DNA of 15,644 bases from Bacillota bacterium (GTDB lineage: Bacteria; Bacillota; Clostridia; Oscillospirales; Ruminococcaceae), in NCBI GenBank assembly GCA_023396215.1, contig JAEWWW010000010.1, positions 1 through 15,644 on the forward strand, written 5' to 3'. Below the pieces are notes generated by a model, which had not been told where the DNA came from, searched no databases, and saw only the letters and a list, made by a program, of their open reading frames with translations. Position numbers and translations under genes: made by a program. This document shows positions 6,246-13,928 of this stretch, in pieces. Positions within the stretch are counted from its first letter, which is position 1, and each line of letters starts with the position of its first letter.

Positions 6246-6869
6246 CTACTCTTTGGGTTGTTTGCGGGCTTTGGCCCATAGCCGGACGGTAATGGCCGCC
6301 AGCGCCACCGGCACCAGCGACATTGCCCACGCAATCAGCGCGTGGAGTTCCAGTCCGTCGCGGTAGAGCCAGCCGTTAAATATCCACCAAAACCTGATGC
6401 CGGTGGCCCAGCGCAGGTAGGCGTAAAGCAGGATATACAGTACCCAGCCGCACCACAGGGCGGGGTAACGGCGGAAAATCAGACAAATGGCGGCACAGGC
6501 CAGCAGCGGCAGGCTCAGCAGCAGTGCGGACAGCGGCTCCACCAGCACCGACAGCAGTATCAGCTCGACCAGCCCCACCCCTAAAAAGATGAACCCGGTG
6601 ATTACCCTCACGGGCAGGCCCGGTCTTGCGGCAGGCAACGGGGACGGCGGCTCGCTGGCGGGGGCCTCCGGCTTTGCGCCCCGGATAAGCTCGTCAAGGG
6701 TAATCCCAAACAGCTCGCTCATACGCACCAGCTTTTCCAGCTCAGGCACCGATCCGTTGGTTTCCCATTTAGAAACCGATTGGCGCGACACCTCCAGCGC
6801 GTCGGCAAAATCGCTCTGGGACATATGCTGCCGGGTTCTCAGGTGGTATATTCTTTCCCCTAAATTCAT
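6246..6869 (-). CDS. XRE-family regulator with C-terminal membrane helices
   Basis: A 207-residue protein. Residues 1-62 are a Cro/C1-type helix-turn-helix: MNLGERIYHLRTRQHMSQSD, then LEVSRQSVSKWETNGSVPEL, then LFGITLDELI. A Pro/Ala-rich linker (about 66-85) leads to four hydrophobic segments at about 87-110, 112-132, 138-155 and 173-196. Such membrane-tethered XRE proteins are common in Clostridia and are thought to sense envelope or ionic conditions, but no ligand is known. I chose ATG 6869 because AGGAGG lies 7 bases upstream and the helix-turn-helix family start aligns there. A 221-residue version starting at 6911 would cover its own promoter. It is transcribed alone and converges on the ABC-F gene, so its target is not indicated by context. 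Confidence 0.88.
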   Translation of the reverse strand: MNLGERIYHLRTRQHMSQSDFADALEVSRQSVSKWETNGSVPELEKLVRMSELFGITLDELIRGAKPEAPASEPPSPLPAARPGLPVRVITGFIFLGVGLVELILLSVLVEPLSALLLSLPLLACAAICLIFRRYPALWCGWVLYILLYAYLRWATGIRFWWIFNGWLYRDGLELHALIAWAMSLVPVALAAITVRLWAKARKQPKE

Positions 6870-6897
6870 CCCTGCACCTCCTGCTTGTGATAGCCCT

Positions 6898-6926
6898 ATT
6901 GTACCCCGCATCCCGAAAAAAGTCGA
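6898..6926 (-). promoter_or_regulatory. Promoter of the XRE gene
   Basis: On the minus strand TCGACT (complement of 6921-6926) and TACAAT (complement of 6898-6903) are separated by 17 bases. The start site would fall about 10 bases before the AGGAGG of the XRE gene, giving a very short leader. Confidence 0.6.
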
Positions 6927-7015
6927 CCAAGCCGGCTTGTAAATTTAGCAACCAGCGGTTGCACCGGGGTTTTGGCCCCCTTTTAGCCGCTCTGCGCCCA
7001 TGGAGGTGTGCTGGG

Positions 7016-7048
7016 CAGACGGTAGTTTTTGGCACACTGCGGCAGGCA
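7016..7048 (+). repeat. Diverged intergenic repeat, copy 1
   Basis: CAGACGGTAG followed after 3 bases by a 20-base block that starts TTGGCA and ends GCAGGCA. The same order occurs at 7258-7292, where the 20-base block matches at 17 of 20 positions. A short CAGACGGTA also lies inside the terminator-like stem at 318-326. Confidence 0.5.
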
Positions 7049-7050
7049 TG

Positions 7051-7098
7051 AGAAGTAGGGGCGCTTGTCTGCTGTCGTGGAAACGTCCAGCTACTTCT
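7051..7098. repeat. Inverted repeat in the intergenic region
   Basis: AGAAGTAG (7051-7058) and CTACTTCT (7091-7098) are perfect 8-bp arms separated by 32 bases. It directly follows repeat copy 1. No gene is present; the function is unknown. Confidence 0.45.
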
Positions 7099-7113
7099 GC
7101 TCTCCCCCTTTTC

Positions 7114-7168
7114 CCCTCTCGCGCTTAAGGGTTAATAAAAACGACAGTTTATCGGGCGCGAAAGAGGG
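7114..7168. repeat. Inverted repeat with bulge in the intergenic region
   Basis: CCCTCTCGCGC (7114-7124) pairs with GCGCG (7156-7160) and AGAGGG (7163-7168), giving 11 bp interrupted by an AA bulge and closing a 31-base loop. A run of nine G follows at 7192-7200. No coding frame here is supported. Confidence 0.5.
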
Positions 7169-7257
7169 AGATGGGTGTGGGTATAGAAAGCGGGGGGGGG
7201 CGGGGAGAAAATAGGGCGATTATCCCGTTCCGTCCCCGCACCCCTGCACTTTCTGCA

Positions 7258-7292
7258 CAGACGGTAGCTTGCTTGGCAACCTGCCGCAGGCA
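7258..7292 (+). repeat. Diverged intergenic repeat, copy 2
   Basis: Second copy of the CAGACGGTAG ... TTGGCA ... GCAGGCA block found at 7016-7048, with 5 rather than 3 bases between the two parts. It immediately precedes the hairpin array. Confidence 0.5.
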
Positions 7293-7302
7293 ACTCCCCA
7301 TT

Positions 7303-7394
7303 CCCCTCCTTGGAGGGGTGGCATCCTCGGATGCCGGGGTGGTTTTGCGAGCAAGACGATTAGCCCGGTCCAACCCCCCCGGAGGCTTGGGGGG
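7303..7394. repeat. Tandem perfect hairpins (palindromic intergenic element)
   Basis: Three hairpins follow one another: CCCCTCC-TT-GGAGGGG (7303-7318), GGCATCC-TC-GGATGCC (7320-7335), and a run of seven C (7374-7380) facing six G (7389-7394). The two-base gaps in the first two mean these are almost perfect palindromes. They resemble the palindromic intergenic elements seen scattered in gut Oscillospiraceae genomes; that likeness is from memory, not from a search. Confidence 0.55.
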
Positions 7395-7400
7395 CACATG

Positions 7401-7496
7401 GGGACTTAGTCCCGCCCGTGAGGCGCTTTGCGTCTGAAAAGACGCCCGCATGCTCCGCAGAGTATGCAAGCGCCCTGGAGGGGGTTAGTGCTCCAG
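7401..7496. other. Predicted structured element: hairpin, three-way junction, hairpin
   Basis: Five perfect or G-U-containing helices fill 96 bases. GGGAC-TTA-GTCCC is at 7401-7413. An outer stem GGCGCTT/AAGCGCC (7422-7428 with 7468-7474) encloses two arms: GCGTCT-GAAA-AGACGC (7430-7445, a GNRA tetraloop) and GCATGCTC-CGCA-GAGTATGC (7448-7467, one G-U pair). CTGGAG/CTCCAG (7475-7480 with 7491-7496) follows at once. The fold is compact and could be an RNA domain or part of a mobile palindromic element. I see no promoter clearly serving it and do not recognise a known RNA family. Confidence 0.45.
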
Positions 7497-7569
7497 TCCT
7501 TGAGACGCTGCGCTGTATCGCAGGTAGTTTTTGACATATAGCTGTGGATACAAAAACGAACATCCCCTA

Positions 7570-7611
7570 TTGACACCGCTGTCTATCCCTGTTAGACTAA
7601 AGTTAGTCTAA
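7570..7611 (+). promoter_or_regulatory. Promoter and BlaI-type operator of the blaI/M56 operon
   Basis: TTGACA (7570-7575) and TAGACT (7593-7598) are 17 bases apart. A perfect inverted repeat, TTAGACTAA (7592-7600) and TTAGTCTAA (7603-7611) with a 2-base spacer, covers the -10 box and the start site. A repressor dimer bound there would block RNA polymerase. The adjacent BlaI/MecI-type gene makes autoregulation very likely. A second TTGACA at 7531-7536 has no matching -10 box. Confidence 0.85.
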
Positions 7612-7636
7612 TCGCATACGACAGGAGGAAATATCT

Positions 7637-7999
7637 ATGGAACCCTATAAGCTGGGCGAGATGGAGCAGAAATTTGCCGATATCATCTGGGCGCACGAGC
7701 CGGTGAGCTCCCGGACGCTGACCGAGCTTTGCGCCGAAGCCTTTGGCTGGAAGCGCACCACCACCTATACCATGCTCAAGCGGCTGTGCGACCGCGGCAT
7801 CTTTCAAAACGACGGCGGCACAGTCCGCTCGCTGATGAGCAAAAACGAGCTGGGCGCGGTGCAGGGCGAGCAGTTTCTCAACCAAACCTTCGACGGCTCT
7901 CTGCCGAAGTTTTTGGCGGCCTTCACCCGCAGAAACAGGCTGAGCCCCAAAGAGATTGACGAAATCCGGCTGCTCATCGACCGGCATCAGGAGGGATAG
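7637..7999 (+). CDS. BlaI/MecI/CopY-family transcriptional repressor
   Basis: A 120-residue repressor. The winged helix-turn-helix spans about residues 6-75 (LGEMEQKFADIIWAHEPVSS, then LTELCAEAFGWKRTTTYTML, then the wing CDRGIFQNDGGTVRSLMS). A C-terminal dimerisation segment of about 45 helical residues contains FLNQTFDGSLPKFLAAFT. In the known BlaI/MecI systems a dimer represses target promoters until a partner M56 membrane protease is activated and the repressor is cleaved in its C-terminal part. AGGAGGA lies about 8 bases before the ATG, and a perfect palindromic operator overlaps the promoter. The M56 gene begins 2 bases after the stop, so the two are co-translated partners. No cysteine-rich copper motif of CopY is present. 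Confidence 0.93.
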   Translation: MEPYKLGEMEQKFADIIWAHEPVSSRTLTELCAEAFGWKRTTTYTMLKRLCDRGIFQNDGGTVRSLMSKNELGAVQGEQFLNQTFDGSLPKFLAAFTRRNRLSPKEIDEIRLLIDRHQEG

Positions 8000-8001
8000 C
8001 G

Positions 8002-11000
8002 ATGCTTGATAAGCTGTTTTTACAGGTTCTGAACATGAGCTTCGCCGCCGGGGTGGTCATCCTCTGTGTGCTGGCCGCCCGGCTGCTGCTGAAAAAGGCC
8101 CCCAAAATCTACTCCTACGCCCTGTGGAGCGTGGTGCTGTTCCGGCTGCTCTGCCCCTTCTCCTTTGAAAGCGCGGTCAGCCTGCTGCCCACTAAGGCGG
8201 CCCCCATCGCGCAGGAGATTGTGTATATGCCGCTGCCGGAGATTGACACCGGCATTGTTCCAATTGATAACTTCGTGAACCCCTCGCTGCCGCCCGCGAC
8301 GCCCTACGCCAGCGTCAACCCGATACAGATATGGGTGTTTCTCGGCAGACTGATTTGGTGCGCCGGTATGGTGCTGCTGCTGGCTTACAGCATCGCCGCC
8401 CTGCTGCGGCTGCAAAAGCGGCTGCGGGACGCCCGGCACTGCGGGGGTAACGTCTACTGCTCGCAGCATATCCCCACCGCATTTGTCATGGGGGCGCTGC
8501 ACCCCAAAATCTATCTGCCCGCCGGCCTTTCTGAAACAGAGAAGGAATACATCCTGCTGCACGAGCAGACCCACATCCGCCGATTTGACCATATCGTCAA
8601 GCTGGTCAGCTTTTTGGCCCTCTGCCTGCACTGGTTTAACCCCCTTGTGTGGCTGGCGTTTTTCCTGAGCGCGCAGGATATGGAGATGTCCTGCGACGAG
8701 GCGATTGTCAAGCGGCTGGGCGGCGATGTGAAAAAGGAATACTCCGCTTCGCTGCTGACCCTTGCCACCGGGCGGCGGATTGTCGGCGGCACCCCCCTTG
8801 CCTTTGGCGAGGGCGATACCAAAAGCAGGGTGAAAAACGTGCTGAACTACCGGCGGCCCGCCTTTTGGGCGGTTGTTCTTCTGGTGGTGGCGGTGGCCGG
8901 GCTGGTTATCGGTCTGGTATCCAACCCGGTGCAGCGCCCGCAAGGCGGCACAGAGGGCGGCAGCGCCACCGAGCTTTGGAACGCCCGCACCCAATATGTG
9001 GGGGATAACTCCGCCGTAAGCAGGTTGATTGGCCTGCTGCCCCTCCCCGAGGGGCTGGCCTATGACCACTTTGCGCTTTACACATCGGGGGTGCCCTATG
9101 AAATCGAAATTGTCTACTCCGCCTCTGCCGAAACCATCTCCCAGTATGAGGCCGACCAAAATAAGGCGGCTCTCCTGCAAAAGAACGCCCTGCTTCTGCT
9201 TGCCTTGGTTGACAACGCTGATGGGGTGCGCGCCACGCTGACCGACGGCAGCCGCCGGGCCGTCTTTCTCACCAACCGCCAGTGGGGCGAAGAGTTGGTC
9301 GGCGGCGACCTGCGGGGCTATGCCCAAAGCCCCGAAACGCTGCAGGAGCTGATAGGTTTCCCCATGGCCCCAACAGGCGATGAATCTTACAGCATCGCAA
9401 AGCTGGGGAGAAACGGCCAACCGGTTTTCAGCTACTCCCCCATGAGCGGGCAGCTTGCAAAGGAGGTTATCTTCGATTATCTGATAAAATCCTCCATCTG
9501 GCAGGGGGTGGACATCGCCACGCTGGATGAAAGCTACCGCATCCGCCAGAGGCTTGCAGAAACAAATGAAACGCAGGATTACTACGCCTACCTGAAGGAC
9601 GGCGCGCCGGTTTTGCAGGCCGGCAACAATGGAATGTACGCCTCCCTCTCACCCACGCTTTATGACGCGCTCGCGGCGCTTTTTGGGCCTACGGCAGCCG
9701 CCAATGCCCTTGCCATTACCTTCCCCGCCTATAACCAAAGCAACGGGCACAACGAAAAAGTATTCGGCGTCGCCTTTACCCTGCAGCTTCAGCTCCCGCA
9801 GGGCTGGCGGGTGAGGGGAAAAAGCGCCGCCGACACGGCCTATCCCCTCAACGGCCTCTGGACGCCTCTGGGCGTCTACAATGCCCAAAGCGAGCTGGTG
9901 GGCGCGGTGGGCTACAATATATACGAGCCGCAGCAGGGCGCGGAGGATGTGCCCCAGGCCATCTACAACCAGATTGCGCTGGGCAACGGCTACCGGTTCG
10001 ACGCCCAGCCCAAGGAACGGGGCGGCGCGTACACCCCCGTTGTGACCGGCGAAAGCGGGGTCACCGCAACCACCGGGGTTTACACCTCCGCACAGATTGC
10101 ACGGGGCCTTGGCCTTGGGTCGGAGGAGCTTGTGAACCGGGGCGTGCTTTGCTACCACAAGGGCCTGCAGGTGTATGTCGGCATCGAGCTGGACAGCGAA
10201 AAGGTCACCAAGGAGGAGCTGGAGCTGCTTGCCAAAACGGTACAGATTGTGCCGCGCCCCGCCGCCGCGCGGCTCACCTTCTGGGTAAAGCCGGATGAAC
10301 CCCCCGAGGTCATCGGCCGCACCGCCGCCGAGGTATGGCTGAAATCCTACATGGGGAGCAGCGTTCCGGCAGAAAGCCGCCTCGCCGCCTACGAGGTCAC
10401 CGGCGTCAATGTCATCTCGGGCACTCCCAAGGCCGGGGAGCGCTGGGAGGATATGCAGTACCAATATGTCGTCAGGGTTAACTACAACATTACAACGGCG
10501 GCCGAGGGGTACATCGCCCCGGGGGATGGCGTTTCCGGCAAGGGAACCTTCGAGGGGCTGTTCCGGGAGCTTTGCGTCAAGCTGCACCCGGACGGAGGCC
10601 GCTATTTTGAGATTGTGAGCATCGGCACCGGCGGCGGCGAGCAGATATTTGCCGACACTCCTGAGAAAAGGGTATACTTTGAAAACCTGTCCATACAAGA
10701 CGAGCAGCTCTACCAGAGGCTGACACAGGAGCGCGGACTGCAGGAATGGCAGATTCATTCGCTTACCAACACCGGCCTGACATTCCAAGACATGCTTACC
10801 CTGCCCGATGAAGAAATCGCCCGCATACTCGCGCCGGGGGCGGGCTTCATGGGCGACCGGATGACCGAGGAGGAATTTTACCGGCTGGTGAATTCCGGGA
10901 TACCGGAAAACGATGTATATGTCCTGCAGAGCCTCGGCTATGACTATAACGGAGTGGTTGCACTGACCCCCCAGCAGATGGATTTCATCCTCCCTAACAC

Positions 11001-11142
11001 CGAGCTGGTGGATAACCTTGTCGCCCTCGGCTACGACCGGAATATGGTTGCGGCGGCAGGCTTCCTCTCCGCGGGAGGCTGGGAAACCTACAAGGAGCTG
11101 CTGGATGAGGTGTTTGCCAGATACCCGGGTGGGAGAAGATAA
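8002..11142 (+). CDS. M56 (BlaR1/MecR1-like) membrane metalloprotease with a large novel sensor region
   Basis: A 1046-residue membrane protein, far longer than classical BlaR1 (about 600). Hydrophobic segments lie at about 13-30, 40-55, 108-134, 196-221 and 287-307. The M56 zinc protease site is HEQTH (187-191), followed by SCDE (230-233), which should supply the third zinc ligand. Residues about 327-430 (QYVGDNSAVSRLIGLLPLPE and what follows) look like DUF4825. Residues about 440-760 I do not recognise. About 770-880 (TAAEVWLKSY, then YQYVVRVNYNIT) could be an NTF2-like fold. Residues 900-1046 are helical with internal repeats. The S-x-x-K/S-x-N transpeptidase-like sensor of BlaR1 is not seen, so beta-lactam sensing is not supported. 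AGGAGGG overlaps the end of the repressor gene, 6 bases before the ATG. By family analogy, ligand binding outside would trigger cleavage of the repressor inside. Confidence 0.85.
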   Translation: MLDKLFLQVLNMSFAAGVVILCVLAARLLLKKAPKIYSYALWSVVLFRLLCPFSFESAVSLLPTKAAPIAQEIVYMPLPEIDTGIVPIDNFVNPSLPPATPYASVNPIQIWVFLGRLIWCAGMVLLLAYSIAALLRLQKRLRDARHCGGNVYCSQHIPTAFVMGALHPKIYLPAGLSETEKEYILLHEQTHIRRFDHIVKLVSFLALCLHWFNPLVWLAFFLSAQDMEMSCDEAIVKRLGGDVKKEYSASLLTLATGRRIVGGTPLAFGEGDTKSRVKNVLNYRRPAFWAVVLLVVAVAGLVIGLVSNPVQRPQGGTEGGSATELWNARTQYVGDNSAVSRLIGLLPLPEGLAYDHFALYTSGVPYEIEIVYSASAETISQYEADQNKAALLQKNALLLLALVDNADGVRATLTDGSRRAVFLTNRQWGEELVGGDLRGYAQSPETLQELIGFPMAPTGDESYSIAKLGRNGQPVFSYSPMSGQLAKEVIFDYLIKSSIWQGVDIATLDESYRIRQRLAETNETQDYYAYLKDGAPVLQAGNNGMYASLSPTLYDALAALFGPTAAANALAITFPAYNQSNGHNEKVFGVAFTLQLQLPQGWRVRGKSAADTAYPLNGLWTPLGVYNAQSELVGAVGYNIYEPQQGAEDVPQAIYNQIALGNGYRFDAQPKERGGAYTPVVTGESGVTATTGVYTSAQIARGLGLGSEELVNRGVLCYHKGLQVYVGIELDSEKVTKEELELLAKTVQIVPRPAAARLTFWVKPDEPPEVIGRTAAEVWLKSYMGSSVPAESRLAAYEVTGVNVISGTPKAGERWEDMQYQYVVRVNYNITTAAEGYIAPGDGVSGKGTFEGLFRELCVKLHPDGGRYFEIVSIGTGGGEQIFADTPEKRVYFENLSIQDEQLYQRLTQERGLQEWQIHSLTNTGLTFQDMLTLPDEEIARILAPGAGFMGDRMTEEEFYRLVNSGIPENDVYVLQSLGYDYNGVVALTPQQMDFILPNTELVDNLVALGYDRNMVAAAGFLSAGGWETYKELLDEVFARYPGGRR

Positions 11143-11160
11143 GCCCCGGCCCACAACTTA

Positions 11161-11196
11161 AAAACCCCCAAGGCACTGTGTTGCCTTGGGGGTTTT
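11161..11196. terminator. Bidirectional terminator between the M56 gene and the DUF2271 lipoprotein gene
   Basis: A perfect 15-bp stem, AAAACCCCCAAGGCA (11161-11175) with TGCCTTGGGGGTTTT (11182-11196), has a 6-base loop and A/T flanks usable on both strands. It ends the blaI/M56 operon 18 bases after its stop and the convergent lipoprotein gene. Confidence 0.92.
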
Positions 11197-11231
11197 GCTG
11201 TACAGGGTTATCGGTAGACTTGCCCGGCTGT

Positions 11232-11906
11232 CTAGGCCGCCGGGATAAAGGTGGCCTCTACCCCGCTGACCGGTGCTTCCATGGTGGAGGCTGCCTCGGG
11301 CAGATACTCGGCGGTGGCGGCTGTGGTGCTCTCTGCGCCGCCCACGGTGAACTCGCCGCGCCAGATGACCCGGTTATCGCCGTCGATGTTGGTTTCTACC
11401 AGATAAGCGTAGCTGCCCGCGGGCACCGGCTGGCCTTTTTCATCGGTGCAATCCCAAAGCACCGCATTGGGGCCTGCCTCCTCGGGGGTAGCCTGGCTCA
11501 CGGCATGCACCAGCTCGATGTTGGAGGAATCCCACTTGGATTTTGCTGTCCAGCCGGGCAGCGAGTTGGGGCGCTTGATATGCCCGCCCGCAGCGGTAAA
11601 GCGGGTGGCATAGACGGTATCGATATAGTTGCCGTTTGCGTCCTCTATCCAGATTGCCACCTGATTGCTGGATTTCTGGTCAAGGCTGCTAAAGCTGAAA
11701 TTCACTCGCAGGCTACCCAGAGGCTTAACCTCCTCGGGCTGCTGGCTCTGCTCTCCGGTGGCGGAGGTGCTCTCCTGAGCAGGTGCGCTGCTGGGTGCCG
11801 GGGCGGGCGCCGGGTCAGATTTTCCGCAGCCGGCGCTCACCAGCACCAGCGCCAGCAGCAGCGCCGCCGCTGCTTTGTTGTAACGGGCCATAAATTGTTT
11901 ACTCAT
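11232..11906 (-). CDS. DUF2271 domain lipoprotein
   Basis: A 224-residue secreted lipoprotein. The signal peptide is KAAAALLLALVLV followed by the lipobox-like S-A-G-C, with Cys27 as the predicted lipidated residue. A Pro/Ala/Ser/Gln linker (about 31-60) follows. Residues about 64-190 match the DUF2271 pattern: LRVNFSFSSLDQKSSNQVAI, then W-I-E-D-x-x-G-x-Y-I-x-T, then W-T-A-K-S-K-W, then WDCTDEKGQPVPAGSYAYLV. The beta-sandwich-like pattern with a VPAGSY turn recalls FlgD/FN3-type folds. DUF2271 proteins are extracytoplasmic, and some occur near ApbE flavin-transferase or PepSY genes; no such gene is here. The function is unknown. AAGGAG lies about 11 bases upstream of the ATG. The gene is monocistronic, lying between the aspS terminator and the bidirectional terminator. 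Confidence 0.85.
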   Translation of the reverse strand: MSKQFMARYNKAAAALLLALVLVSAGCGKSDPAPAPAPSSAPAQESTSATGEQSQQPEEVKPLGSLRVNFSFSSLDQKSSNQVAIWIEDANGNYIDTVYATRFTAAGGHIKRPNSLPGWTAKSKWDSSNIELVHAVSQATPEEAGPNAVLWDCTDEKGQPVPAGSYAYLVETNIDGDNRVIWRGEFTVGGAESTTAATAEYLPEAASTMEAPVSGVEATFIPAA

Positions 11907-12026
11907 ACTGTTGTTGCTCCTTCTGTTGTTTGGTTTATGTCATTCAGGCAAGGCAAGCGGATATGGCAGGGCCGGTTTTCGCCGCACCGCTCCTCGCCTT
12001 AATTGGTACCCGGGGCTTTTGGGCAT

Positions 12027-12063
12027 CGAAAACACAGACCACCACTGAAGGTGCGTCTGTGTT
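12027..12063 (-). terminator. Intrinsic terminator of the hisS-aspS operon
   Basis: AACACAGAC (12031-12039) pairs with GTCTGTGTT (12055-12063), with inner CACC/GGTG pairing. On the minus strand the stem ends in TTTT (complement of 12029-12032). It begins about 15 bases after the aspS stop. Confidence 0.8.
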
Positions 12064-12077
12064 GTTCAATCCCTCGT

Positions 12078-13865
<1,788 letters not shown>

Positions 13866-13928
13866 ATGTTTTGCTCCTCCTCAGTGTATGGGGCTATCCG
13901 TATTTCAAAATGTCCGGCCGGGCGGCTT

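Noticed and set aside
7149..7469. Short open frames on both strands in the hairpin region
   Set aside because: They simply read through palindromic repeats and have no credible starts or protein features.
7303..7496. CRISPR-like array
   Set aside because: The hairpins differ in sequence and spacing; there are no direct repeats of 25-40 bases with unique spacers and no cas genes.
8020..9420. 466-codon minus-strand open frame opposite the M56 gene
   Set aside because: Antisense shadow in GC-rich DNA; rich in Gln/His/Gly with no domain, while the plus strand carries HEQTH and membrane segments.
9649..11154. 501-codon minus-strand open frame opposite the M56 gene's 3' half
   Set aside because: Same reason: no ribosome binding site or domain, and it lies within the continuous plus-strand gene.
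11178..12002. 274-codon plus-strand open frame over the DUF2271 gene
   Set aside because: The minus strand has a signal peptide, lipobox-like Cys and DUF2271 pattern; the plus frame begins inside the terminator and shows no family.
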